Positions 44,004-55,443 of a DNA stretch of 64,000 nucleotides are shown here, one piece after another. The first letter of the stretch is position 1, and each line of letters starts with the position of its first letter. Below the pieces are notes generated by a model. That model was not told where the DNA came from. It did not search any database and saw only the letters and a list, made by a program, of their open reading frames with translations. Location of the stretch: assembly GCA_017979445.1 (NCBI GenBank), contig CM030714.1, forward strand, positions 13,573,892-13,637,891, in the 5' to 3' direction. The stretch is from Akebia trifoliata (lineage: Eukaryota; Streptophyta; Magnoliopsida; Ranunculales; Lardizabalaceae). Both the position numbers and the translations under genes were made by a program.

Positions 44004-44799
44004 GTTACTATTTGAATAGTCAGTTGCACTCCATCACTTAAAAAATCCACACGCTCCATGTTTATGGTTGCACTCCAAAATAAAAAAATTGCATTCCTTA
44101 ATTTTTTTTTTCCTTCTTCTTAAAAATTGGAGAGGAATCACAATACCAATTAAAGGTTCATTAAAGGCTGATTAAAAATCTGCAAAAGCTCCTACTAATG
44201 TTAGATTTGGTATTAAATTTTTGGGAGCTTTTGGTAATGGTGGATTCTTAAATTTGTTAGGTTGGAGTGCAATCGGTATTTGGTGATCTGCAACTAGTTG
44301 GTCCCTATAGAAAAGCATACCACGTTTTGGAATAGAAAATTTGACGGATCCAATGATTAGCTTGTTATTAGATCAGATCTGACAGTTGATATTTGTTCCA
44401 TAGATTTTTTCTAATATTTAAGTCATATTAGGCTTATTTTTGCTAATACCAATATTTCAAACACTCTAAAACTTAAATACACTCCATTCTTTCACCCATT
44501 CATATTTTCATTTCATTTCAACATTCCCATCTTTTGCATGGAAGGTCTTGGCTTATAGTCAATAGTCATAGGAGGCCAGTCCAAATTGTTTTTATTTATT
44601 TACTCTTGAATTAGAGGAGACACTTCACATTAAATTACCTAATTAGCAAGGGAGGTAAGTTAAAAAATATATGTATTGATGTATTTGCACTGACCTTTGC
44701 TAATAAAGAGATGGGCATTAGACCTCAAACTACAAGAGCATGACAACCATCATACACTCTCCGTAAGCAATTCAGATCAACTTCTCTTTGTTAAGGGCA

Positions 44800-45872
44800 A
44801 TTCTGAAGCCCTTGAGGGAGAGTGAGTGATGAACGCCGTGGCGTGACTCCATATACAAACTTCTAACTGATAATGGGATAGCTCCCCTCTTGATTTAAAT
44901 CTACTTAAGCAAGACAAACATTGGTCACTCTCTCCCAAGGCTTCAAGCTTTCCCTAAAAAAGATGCTAGAAGCCTTTGAGGGAGAGTGAGCAATGGGTGC
45001 CCTAATATAATCCAACTTGCTCATACGCTCCACATTCACCTGATCTTCCAACTTGCATGTCGCACCTGTTTTAGAGTCTTGTTCTTTCTTCATAAATAAT
45101 TCAAATTCTAGTTTTTGACGGCACTTGATCCACTCTTAATATAGAGATGTTTTCTTGGTTTTCTGTTTACACATCATATGCAAGGCACAACTTGTTCGCT
45201 CCCCCCCAAGTGCTCCTAATCCGTCATGCTTGGTATTGTCACCTTGCCGTAGATATCTAGCTGATATCCTACATGGCTAGGGTGACATGTCCAAGATGTC
45301 GAGGTTAGAAGCCCTTGAGGGAGAGTGAGCAATTGATGTCTTGATAAACCTTCACAACTCATACGCAAGGCACGACTTGTTTACTCTCCCCCAAGGGCTC
45401 ATAATCCGTCATGCTTGGTATTGTCACCTACCATAGATATCTGGTTGATATCCTACATGGCTAGGGTGACATGCACAAGATGTTGAGGTTAGAAGCCCTT
45501 GAGGGAGAGTGAGCAATAGATGCCTTGATAATCTTTCACAACTCATAAGCAAGACGCGACTTGTTCACTCCCCACAAGTGCTCCTAACCAGTCATGCTTG
45601 GTAGTATCACCAGCCGTGGATACCTACCCAATCCTACACAGCTAGGGTGACCATGTCCAAGATGGTGAGTTTAGAAGTCCTTGAGGGAGAGTGAGCAATG
45701 GATGCCTTGATAAAACTTGACACACCATATGCAAGGCACGACTTGTTCGCTCTCGCCCCCAAGGGCACCTAGCCCATCACACTTGGTAGTGTCACCTGCC
45801 GTTCTACGTTGAAAGGGTGACAATGTCCAAGATGGATGTGTTAGAAGCCCTTGAGGGAGAGAGAACAACCAA
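44800..45872. repeat. Tandem array, about 180-bp units (copy B)
   Basis: Same array as 6,355-7,410. Unit starts (CCTTGAGGGAGAGTGAGC and variants) near 44,809, 44,977, 45,311, 45,494, 45,678 and 45,848. Units contain CACGACTTGTTC, TTGGTATTGTCACC and GCTAGGGTGACATG blocks in the same order. Both copies have the same number of units, so the array predates their separation. Confidence 0.75.
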
Positions 45873-47049
45873 TGCCTTGAAGTTCCACGCATTTTGATCG
45901 CTCATTATCCTTGACCTTAATTACTTAGGTGAGGATTTGGGGCCTTCTTATAGGCCACTATCATTAACATTTGTGAAAAGATTTAGTCAATTTATGGGGA
46001 CCAATTCAGTGGCCAAAACCAGATCCTTTCAATCCTCACAAGAGTTGGCCCTTAAGAGACTTGGCAAGTTACTTTTCTTTTTAAGAAGAATGGAATAAAG
46101 AAGTTTAGGCATCTCAACCACATCTATTATTACACCAAGTCAACGCTAAACATAAATATCATCACAAATTCCCCAAATTCCTTAATGATTTTCCTATCAA
46201 ATAGCATTATTTACGAATAGAACATGGGTTCTCCTAACCCAATCGAAACCTCACGTTTACTCGAATAAAACCTTTTGATTTAGGAGAGAGATTCTCGGGC
46301 TATTCCACTACATCTCTAATTTCCACTTGATAGCATTGTCACAAAATTTTACAAATATTTTGATAATTCAAAAAAATTCCCACCATTAGATATCGGTCGA
46401 TTAAATCCCAAAGTGACGAATTAATAAGCAATTTGCCAATTATCTTTCCCTTCCCCTCCGACCTCAAGAGTTTATTTTCTTCAACTTTAAATCTCTCTAG
46501 AACAAGATTGGGTTTTCAGGGTAGTTAAAGTTGATGTATTTTTGGGAACAAATCCAAAAACATCATTTATATAATCTCTGAAATTTATCATCTATTGGAG
46601 ATACTTCTACATTTTTTTTTTTTTTTTCCAAATGCGTCTTCTCTTATTTAATTTAAAATTTTCTATTATTTTTACTCATCCATCTCAACATCCTCATTTT
46701 TACTACGTTCAATTTATTAACATGATACTTCTTGACAGTCTAACATTTCCCTTAATCATCTTATAAGATTTGGATTGGATCTTTATGAGATCCCAGATCC
46801 AGATCAGATCCTAAGTAATCGGATTGGCCTGAAGATACCATGCACTTGGATGAAGTTGTAAAATTTGTGAAAGATTATGCCACAGATCTGAGTGTAGTGC
46901 CAACCTTCACAAGTCCTCACACCCAACATATAAATAAAAAATAAGCATAAATACCAACTAATTTTGCCGCCTCTAACAGGAAAATCCCACATCTCAACTT
47001 TGTCTTGAAAGTAGCTGAAACCGTTAAAAGAAGATTGGCTTGTGGATAT

Positions 47050-47867
47050 TTAGGGAAAAATTACTTAAAGGGCATTGGTGAAGGGATTTTTTTTTAAATA
47101 GTCACTAAGTTTTGGGGGATCTCTTAATGGTCAATTTAGTAAACTTTTCTTTTCTTGACAGTCTTTAACCTTATCTCACGTGTATAATGTCATTGAAATA
47201 CCCAAATTATCATTTTCTCATCTTCTTTACATAGTTAGGTGTTCCAATGGTGATTGCGATTATTCCAACAATCATTGATCATATCCGATAATCTTTGATC
47301 ATGAATGATGAATGGAGAATGATATTCTCTTAATTTTAAACATCTAAACATATTTTTATTATTATTTATTTTGATGATTTATAAATATAAAAAAAATTAA
47401 GAACAAAGTTGAGATTTGATTTTTTATTTTTTTTTATTTTTATAATTTCATCGAAACTTTTGATTTACAACTATTATTTATGCATTTTAGATATTTCGAG
47501 GAGATTTACTAAATATCGAAGTTGGAAAAGCGAAAAATTAAAAATAAAAAGACCTGGTTCACATTACAGTGTCAAGTTCACTATTTAATTACTGTCGAGT
47601 TAATTTGACAATTTTTTTCTTATATATGCAAATATTGTCGAGCTCAATAGTAATTAAATGACGAACTAGACTATAAAAAGTGGTGAACTCCACGCTGTAA
47701 ATGTGAATCAAATTTTTTCGTCTTTTCAACTTCGATATTGGGTAAATCTCCTTGAAACACCAGAAATGCATAAATGAGAGTTGCAAATAAAAAATTACAG
47801 TTTAATCAAAAAAAAATTTCGAATCTCAATTTCGTTCTTAATTTTATATATATTTATTTTATAAATC

Positions 47868-47910
<43 letters not shown>

Positions 47911-48190
47911 TAGATGTTCAAAATTAAGAGAATATCATTTTCCATTCGTCATTTATGATCAAAGATCATCAGAACTGATTGCAATCGCTGTTGAAAACGT
48001 AACTACATGAAGAAGATGAGAAAAATGATAGTTTGAGTATTTTAAAGACTTTATACAAGTGAGATGAGGTTCATGAACTATTAAGAAAAGAAAAATTTAC
48101 TAAATTGACTATTAAGAGACTGTTCAAAACTTAGGGATTATTTAAAAAAAAAGTCCCTCCACCAGAGTCCTTTAAGCAATTTTCCCTAAT
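47050..48190. mobile_element. Foldback element with arms of about 550 bp
   Basis: Nearly the whole element is an imperfect inverted repeat. The left end TAGGGAAAAATTACTTAAAG is mirrored by CTTTAAGCAATTTTCCCTAA at the right end. Within the arms, TGGTCAATTTAGTAAACTTT, CTCACGTGTATAATGTC and CATCTAAACATATTTTT are each mirrored. A (TA)n run fills part of the centre (about 47,873-47,907), and a nested inverted repeat lies around 47,490-47,770. No transposase. It resembles long-TIR MITEs; flanking duplications could not be fixed. Confidence 0.75.
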
Positions 48191-49570
48191 ATTTATTACT
48201 ATACATGTTTTTTTTTTTTTTTTTTCATATTAATCAATTTGATAATGGTTAAAGTATAATATACAATTGGTTTTCTTTCAAGTGGTGATGAGTATAAATC
48301 AACGTTCCCCTAAGAATAATGATTTTTATATTCTCAACTGATTAAATTGTTGGTGAGCCATCTTTTGCTTTAAACAAATATTTTTGAAAATTTAATCTTT
48401 ATTTTTTTATTTTTAAATAAAATCTATAATATGCTTTGTCTTACATGTTAATTGCTAGAAACAAATTAAAAGGTAGATGAGAGTACTATTCTACCATCCT
48501 TTTTATTGGTTAAATATTTAGTTGGAAATTATTAATATTATTTGTTTATTTTTAATTTCTCGATAAACTGACGCTCAATAGGTGAAATTTATCAAACCAT
48601 CCAAGGTTTAATGTAACAAACCAAAAATTTAACATTGGGGCATTGCTTGACTCTTAATGGAATGTGACACAAGGGGTAGACATAAAAAAAATCTTGGGAA
48701 AACACAACTTTTCACCTTGAGATCTCCCGTTATGAAGGAAAAAACCATTGTTATCAAAATTCTCGGGAAAATGAACTTTGATCGTTTAGATCTAACTTTA
48801 GGAATATTAAAAAAAATTTGTGGGGTTGGGATGTGCAATTGTAGAGACTAGTCTTATCCCAAAAAGGTATGAGAAAACCTTGCAATATCAAAAAGAGAAA
48901 AGGAAAAAAAAAAAATAGAAGGAGAGGCCTTTTAAGGTTTAAAAGAATGACAAGAAAATTCAAAACCTGATTTTAAATCTCAAATGAAATTGTTAAGATC
49001 AGACTAATCAATTTGAATCTTGGATGAGTTGATGCGATGGACGATTTATAGTGAGTATATCACTGGGTTGCTTTTGAGACCCAAATATTATTATATGGCA
49101 CACCAAGTCAATTTTTGGAATGGGTTGGATTTTATCACTGGGTTCATTTTTCTATCATTTAGCTAATTTTAGTGGGGCATAAAATGGGGTGGATTTTATT
49201 TGAAATTTGTGATTCAAAATCCAAATTTAATGGGTTTAAAGTACATCCAATTAAAAAATGGGTTAAATGTGGATTGATGTTCCTTGATTCGAGTCAAATA
49301 ACAAAGAAGTAGGGCAAAAAATCGTCAATAGATCCAAATTACCTGATCTGACCATATCTGGTAAGATCCAAGTCGGATTTTGATCTAGAAAACATCTGGC
49401 CCTCAATATGGACATATTCAAAACCAGTTCAGGCCTGACCCGTTTTAAGCACTAAATTTTAGTGTTATGTGGCTAAAGATCAATGTGACTAATTTTTTTT
49501 TTTTGCCACACGGCAATATTTGGCTTGATCAACATGAGGTAAAGCATTTATGCGAAACATCTCAGATTTT
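48191..49570. other. Intergenic region upstream of the hydrolase gene
   Basis: AT-rich sequence without a supported gene. The overlapping short open frames at 48,629-48,963 on both strands have no recognisable product. No terminal repeats were noticed. Confidence 0.6.
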
Positions 49571-49574
49571 CTCA

Positions 49575-49638
49575 TATATATAAAAAAAAATTTTAAAAAA
49601 ATATTAGAAGAGGAACGGCCGGTAAATTTGGCGCCAAA
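49575..49638 (+). promoter_or_regulatory. Core promoter: TATA box and E2F site
   Basis: TATATATAAAA at 49,575-49,585 lies about 117 bp before the start codon. At 49,627-49,638 stands TTTGGCGCCAAA, a perfect 12-bp palindrome equal to the E2F consensus (TTTSGCGCSAAA). CTAGGGTTTGG, a telo-box-like motif (reverse AAACCCTA), sits directly before the ATG at 49,689-49,699. E2F sites with telo-boxes are known in plant genes expressed in dividing cells. That this gene is so regulated is inference. Confidence 0.6.
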
Positions 49639-49701
49639 TCCTCTCAAATGTTTTCTAGGGTTCAACAGAGCTGAAACATCTCTCCAGTCTAGGGTTTGGC
49701 C

Positions 49702-52700
49702 ATGACTTCTTCTCCTCCTCCTTCGAAGCGACTCCGTAAGAACCTGAGCGAAGATGATTCAACAAAAACTTCTCCTCAGAAGATCTCTCCTCTCGTGGTT
49801 TTTGCTCATGGCGCTGGTGCTCCTTCAACTTCCGAATGGATGATAAAGTATAAAGTTCCTCTCTCTCTCTCTAGTTTAATTGTAGACCAATTTTCAGAAA
49901 CTCCTTTTTTCTCCCAAAAATGATGTCTTAGATTTGTTAAATTGCGTTTGATTTTAATTCATTTGGAAAACTCGTTTAAGCTAATAAAATTTATCAAATT
50001 GAGCTATTATATAGTACCCATGGTTTTGAAACTCGGTATTCGGTCTCATCTCGCCCCATAAGGATACTGAGTTGACTCGTCCATGTCACCTGGTCTCGGA
50101 CAAGATAAACCATTTAACTATGTATATAATTGGGTTTAGTCCCATAGCTCAGTTGGTTTCACACATTGCAAAATCAACTTTGAGGTCGTGGGTTCAAGTC
50201 CAACTTACCCATACAAAAAACTATGTATATGATAATTTCTTATATAATAAGGTAGATTAGAGATGCTTAGTCACAAGATAATATTTATATTTTAGATAAC
50301 AACTATTTAAATTATTAAAAAATTATTTATCTTATAAAAAAATGCTAAAAAAAATCTGGTTGACTTGGTATAGTCATATTGGACTTCGGATGAGTCAATG
50401 TGAAGCATAATTCACAATGAAAATCCCGCTCATTCACAAATGAAACTGACATGATTCATGTCTAGTTTCATGCCTTAGATCCCCTCAATATGTGATAGGA
50501 ACCTTAAAAGACTATTCGAGCAACTTTTGGAGAAGAGTAAAGATAGGAGAGAGGAAGATTGGAAGAGAAAAAATTCTATTAGGTTTTATGTCTCATAAGT
50601 TCCTGAATCTCATCGTATAGAGATTGGGTTGGTTGTTGAACACTTCTAGTGTCATACCACACAGACGACCTCTAACACCGAGAAGAGGTTATAAATTAAC
50701 TAGGTTAAAGTCAACAATGCATAAAAATTTGTTAGTTATGCACACCTTTTAAAGTTAAAAAATGGTGTTGTCTTCTCTCAAAATTCATCTTAGACTGCTT
50801 ATTATGAGCTTCCAATGTTTAATTCTTTGAAGAAATGCTAAAAGATGCTAATTAATAGAGCATTTTTGTTAACTACAATATTTAATCCCATGGACATCAA
50901 GAATTTGGTTAAGTATCAATGGCATATGTTGCAAACAGACTGGGAAATAGTTGAGGTACTTGGGTCACAATTAAGCATAACATTGAATTCGAGAAGAAGA
51001 GCTCCCTAGACTACTAGAACACATAGTGGTCAAGTTCGGATTCTGTCAGTTCGTTTGATTCAGATGAATCCAAGAAAGTTTTGAAAAAAACATGGGAAAA
51101 TTTCTGGTAGAGGGGCAGGTCGAGGGGTAGGCCAAAAAAATCGCACCTTTTTTTTTTTGTCAAAAAAAAGCAGTGATTAAATTAAAAAAATCAGCAGTGC
51201 TTATCCAATTAATCACCAAGTTTCGGCTAATCCCCTTTTTGATGATTTTTCTATAAGTTACCCTCAAAATTGAGAAAATTCTGTAATTGATATTTTCACT
51301 GAGAGTTAGCAACAGTAGGTCCTAGTAAAGCATCGCAGGAATGTATTTCTGGTGATGTAAATTTGGGTCTAGATATGCTTTTTAAGGGAATATTAAAGTA
51401 TAAATTTTTGCATAGTTAAACAAGGTTAATAGCTTGCCTGAGATTAGTTTACACATGTTCTATTGTAATGATCAATTTGGTCAGGCTCCGGGTGCATCTT
51501 TTATAGCCAATTTGTGCTTGCCTTTGATTCTAATTTCTAGTAGACACACTGTTATCACCGATAGCTATGAAGGACATAGATATTTTACATAGTTCCCTCA
51601 AGATTGAGGTATGTCCACAGATCACACCGATTCCACTATGACGAGAAAATTCGCAGTTACAAAACACCCTTTCACCGAAAATAGATATGTATACCCACAG
51701 GAAAACCTAACTATGGTTTTATATAATACCAGTAAATTATGAAAATACCCTTGACCGGCATCTCCATTGTGTTAAATGATGAACAATACCAGTACCATTA
51801 GGCTCCACAAACCATAATAGTATCAACATAAGGTTCTTTTCTATTCTTTATCTGAAACCTTTTAAGAATCACTCAAGTGAGACATATGTAGACTTAATTC
51901 TCTTTTTCTTTAAGCTGTTGGAAATTTTGATATACTTTTTGTTAAAAATGTTAACGAAGTAGACGGATTTTGATACTGCTTCCAAACTAAAAGTTGGGTA
52001 AATTTCTGCAGATGGAAGGAAATGCTAGACAAGGCATTGCATGCTGTTGAAGTTGTTACCTTTGACTATCCATGTGAGTCTATTTAATAACCAATATTTT
52101 ATTTTGGTTTCTGTATCATATCCTTAATAATCTTCAAATGCATTTAGTTTTCATGGACCTGTTCACGAAGGTTTTAAATACTTTAGATCAAATCTACGAT
52201 ATTCCTTGGTTAAACTTCAATTTCAAAGTTAGGATCATTGCAATATGTTCAAGAGGGTTCCGAAAAATTTAAGTTTTATTAAGAATGACTCATTGATGGA
52301 TAAAATTAGATTTATAGAATTTGTTTGATACTGAAGAGTGGTTAGGCTTTTGGAAATTGAACTTTACTGAGCTTAATTACGATCAGAAATTAACCTACCA
52401 CGCTTAATCCTTTGAAGATATCTCTGGCGGGAAACGTAGAGCTCCTCCCAAGGCAGAAAAATTAGTCGAGTATCACTCGGATATTGTCAAAGCAGCTGTT
52501 GCAAAATATCCTGGACATCCACTGATTTTAGTCGGGAAGTCCATGGGTTCAAGGTACACATTAGATTTTCTGCTCTCCTAAAGAAACATTTCTACTGCAA
52601 TTTGCATGCTAATCCAAGCAAAGGGGATGATTATCTCTTCCTATCAAATTTTCTGTGTGTTTAGAAGCAAAGAAGCATGCCTTTCCTATTGTATTTGTTT

Positions 52701-54457
52701 TCTATCTAATTTTTCAATGTAGTGTCCTGGTTTTATTTGTACAGAGTCAGCTGCATGGTAGCAGGCGGGGAAGACATTGATGCTTCTGCGATAGTTTGCT
52801 TGGGCTACCCACTAAAGGTTTCATTATTATTTATATATGGCGCCTCGTTTTGCTTTAACACACTTGGACTAGCAGGTGACATGGTTTTAGACATAATTGA
52901 ATGGAGGAACAAGACTCTTTCACTAGACCTCAAATTTTTGGGATAATGCTTTGATGACGATGATGGTGGTGGTAGTTCATTTTGCTTTGTATCATGCTTC
53001 CTTTCGGTTCGATTGTCCGAGTTTTTATTTCATCGGCACAATTTTTTTTGCACGCTGCTGTGTGGTGATGGGGAATATTTTGCTTGGAAATTTTGAATCC
53101 ATGATGTGCTTTGTTTTCCCTCTTTGCAACAATCACACAAAAGAAATCTTCCACCATTTTTAACATAAGAAATTTTCCCGAGGGTATTTTCTTAATTTCA
53201 CTGGTTTATGTAAAACCCTAGTGAGGTTTTCCTTGCTATATGTATGAGTCCTGCTAACCTGACTCCTTTGTGTACTTACTTGACTCCCTTTTCAAATTAC
53301 CTTACAAAACCATAAATATCTGGACTTGTGTATCCTGAAGCAAGGATGTACGGTGATGTGAAAAGGGTGTCAAAGTGAGTACACAAAAAGTGAGTCAGAT
53401 TCTCACAACTCATGTATATAAATGGATCAGGTTCAACAGCCAACGTTTTGTCCTATATGGGTTAGAAGTTTCAGAATGAGCTGATTTTTTATGAGAATGA
53501 TCTCTATGGTGAGGAGACCATCCTCACAAAAAATCAGCCCATTCTGAAACCTCTAACCCCATCAAAAGTGGTTTCCAAATTAACGCTCCACAATTCTGTA
53601 ACTTGTAGACAACTTTTGATGGGTTAGAAGTTTCAGAATGGGCTGATTTTTTGTGAGGATGATCTATATGGTGAGGAGATAGGATGATCAATATATATTT
53701 TTGGTGAAAAGGTGTAATCTGTAACTGTAGATTTTCTCTTCATAGTGGAATCAATATGATCCATGGACGTACCTCAAACTTGAGGGAACCACATAAATCA
53801 GTATGATATGTGTGATTGCATTTTGCTTTACTTTTCTTTATTTATTGTTCTTGGATTGATTTCTCTACTCTTTTTGCTGTAACTTATTCCTAATTACACT
53901 TATATGGTATAAGATATTGTGAGAATGAAGATGAGAAGTTCATCAATTCAACGAGCGTGAGAATATGAGTCAACGAGCATGCATGGATTGTTTAGTAGAG
54001 GTTTAGGAAAATTAAATCATAGCTGGCTCTGAAAAACATGCTATAATTTATTTGCATTCATCTCGTCATTATTTGTTTTTGTTTCAGGGTATGAATGGAG
54101 CAATACGAGATGACATTTTGCTCCAACTTCAAACTCCCATCATGTTTGTACAGGTACAAAGCTCTAAAATTTGGGTCTCTGTATGCTAGTTTTTCATCTC
54201 TTCCAGGTCTTGTTTTAACACGAGATCAATTGCCTAAAAAGGGTAGCAAAGATGGACTCTGTCCCCTCGATAAGCTTTCTGCTGTTTGCAAGAAGATGAA
54301 ATCCGTCAACGAGTTGCATGTGATCGATGGTGGGGATCACTCATTTAAGATCGGAAAGAAGCATCTAGGATTGAATGGAACTAGTCAAGATGAAGCTGAA
54401 GATCAAGCTGTTAATGCAGTTGCAGAGTTCATCACTAAATCTCTTGGTGGAAGTTGA
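49702..54457 (+). CDS. Alpha/beta hydrolase, TEX30/KANL3-like
   Basis: Six exons: 49,702-49,847, 52,012-52,073, 52,418-52,553, 52,745-52,817, 54,088-54,153 and 54,242-54,457. Joined they give 699 nt, 232 aa, in frame with GT-AG at every junction. The N-terminus SSPPPSKRLRKN is basic and could act as a nuclear signal. Then LVVFAHGAGAPSTSEWM (oxyanion-loop region), VEVVTFDYPY, GKRRAPPKAEKLVEYH, LILVGKSMGSR (nucleophile elbow G-K-S-M-G with Ser), PIMFVQGSKDGLCP (acid Asp) and VIDGGDHSFK (His), so a full catalytic triad is present. The family includes vertebrate TEX30 and the NSL-complex subunit KANL3; the substrate of the plant proteins is not known to me. Start: first ATG after CTAGGGTTTGGCC; an in-frame TTG lies two codons upstream. 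The acceptor of the last exon (CCTAAAAAG/GGT) has a weak pyrimidine tract, but the stronger site 33 bases upstream would give a stop at once. The gene appears intact. Confidence 0.92.
50116..50230 (+). mobile_element. Minimal tRNA-derived SINE with 12-bp target duplication
   Basis: Within intron 1 of the hydrolase gene. A box A (TAGCTCAGTTGG, 50,145-50,156) and box B (GTTCAAGTC, 50,192-50,200) at tRNA-like spacing lie in a 91-bp body (50,128-50,218) ending in CATACAAAAA. Identical AACTATGTATAT at 50,116-50,127 and 50,219-50,230 flank it. The 5' GTCCCAT and the 3' sequence CTTACCCA do not form an acceptor stem, so it is not a working tRNA gene. It is a retroposed tRNA-like copy or a very short SINE. 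Confidence 0.8.
53236..53422. mobile_element. MITE with terminal inverted repeats of about 65 bp
   Basis: In intron 4 of the hydrolase gene. The left arm (ATGTATGAGTCCTG, CTGACTCCTTTGTGTACTTA, CTTGACTCCCTTTTCA) is mirrored by the right arm (TGAAAAGGGTGTCAAAGTGA, GTACACAAAAAGTGAGTCAG, ACTCATGTATAT). The centre is about 50 bp. No clear target duplication; superfamily not assigned. Confidence 0.7.
53449..53690. repeat. Foldback repeat with a near-perfect stem of about 50 bp
   Basis: In intron 4. TCCTCACAAAAAATCAGCCC and ATTCTGAAAC (53,521-53,550) are mirrored by GTTTCAGAATGGGCTGATTT and TTTGTGAGGATG (53,630-53,665). A further direct copy with a few changes precedes them (53,460-53,510). The same unit recurs at the right end of the window (63,937-64,000). 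Confidence 0.75.
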
Positions 54458-55443
54458 CATCTTTCTTATGGTTTTTGGATCAGAAAGGATCACTGCTTCA
54501 TGGATCATAGTACCTTCTTGTTTTTCTCCTTTAAATTCTTGTAAATATAACTGTTGTTCCCTCTGTAACTGAAAGGTTAATGAAACGTTGAAACTAGTTT
54601 GTATTATGTAATTTGATGGACTGCTAATCAATATTTTCGTTTTGTGTGACTAACTACACATGCATTGAGTGAGCATCTTTGGTGGTTTTCCATTAAGTGA
54701 CCTCAACAAGTTTACATCTTGGATGGTATTTGAGTTGGAAAAAAAGAAAAGAATAATCTGACGGAATCAATGTGATCGTCTCCTTTCATTTAAAATCATG
54801 AGTAAACAAAAGGGTTTAAAAAAATTGCCTACAGGATATAATGAAGCCCTAATTATTATTGGGATTAGATTTTGCATCATCCAATCAAAATCTGATATGC
54901 TGACATAGAAATAAAAATGTATGTGATGATATATATAACAGGTTAACACATTAAAGAATGTGATAACAATTTTTGTAAGTTGGTATGAATTAAAAGAAAA
55001 AAAAAACTATTTAAAAAAAAAATTTAAGTCCATTAAATAAATAGGGAATGAGGTTTAGCTTTAAGAACACATCTCTGGAGAGGATTGCACTACATTGTGT
55101 TCAAATACAATTGTACTCCCAATTATGTACTACAGTACTTCTTAAGTTCACAATTTTCTTAGCCACACACTATCATGAGCAGTGAAGCCACCCAGATTGA
55201 AACTCTAATCCACACACGTGGCAATATCTCATGGGCTCAATACCCACGTCAGCTCCTCTCCCCCAACTGCAGCCACCACCCAAGTGGCCCCCTCCAGAAA
55301 CTAAAGCCTTTCATCTCTTCTCTATCTTGAAAAATAAAATTGAAGAAAAATCTGCAAAATATCTTTCAATCCTCATGAAATTTGAACCTTTTCTGCCAAA
55401 ATTTTGAGAACCCAGATCCCATTTTGTGATCTTGAATTGCTGC
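54458..55443 (+). promoter_or_regulatory. Intergenic region with G-box upstream of TROL
   Basis: About 1 kb between the hydrolase stop and the TROL start. It holds the 3' UTR of the first gene (to about 54,620) and the promoter of the second. CACACGTGGCAATATCTC at 55,213-55,230 contains a CACGTG G-box (55,215-55,220), 224 bp before the TROL start; CCCACGTCAGC follows at about 55,242. G-boxes are frequent in light-regulated photosynthesis genes. No clear TATA box was seen, which is common for plant photosynthesis genes. Confidence 0.5.

Larger units (their letters stand above)
41609..48190 (-). mobile_element. Large repeat copy B, probable 5' LTR of the gypsy element
   Basis: Directly adjoins the primer site. 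From 41,698 it matches copy A (3,586-9,104). It is more complete at both ends: it keeps about 95 bp of U5 tip (41,609-41,700) and the full foldback element. It carries two extra insertions against copy A, a 258-bp MITE (42,645-42,902) and about 720 bp at 43,281-44,003, and lacks the 600-bp block of copy A. The outer LTR boundary (TG start on the minus strand) was not located with certainty; homology to copy A stops at 48,002, inside the foldback element, because copy A is truncated there. No coding region was recognised. Confidence 0.6.

Noticed and set aside
48629..48963. Open frames on both strands upstream of the hydrolase gene
   Set aside because: Overlapping frames on opposite strands, no recognisable domain, no splice continuation.
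50138..50212. Functional tRNA gene
   Set aside because: Boxes A and B are present but the ends do not pair as an acceptor stem, and the unit has a retroposition-type target duplication.
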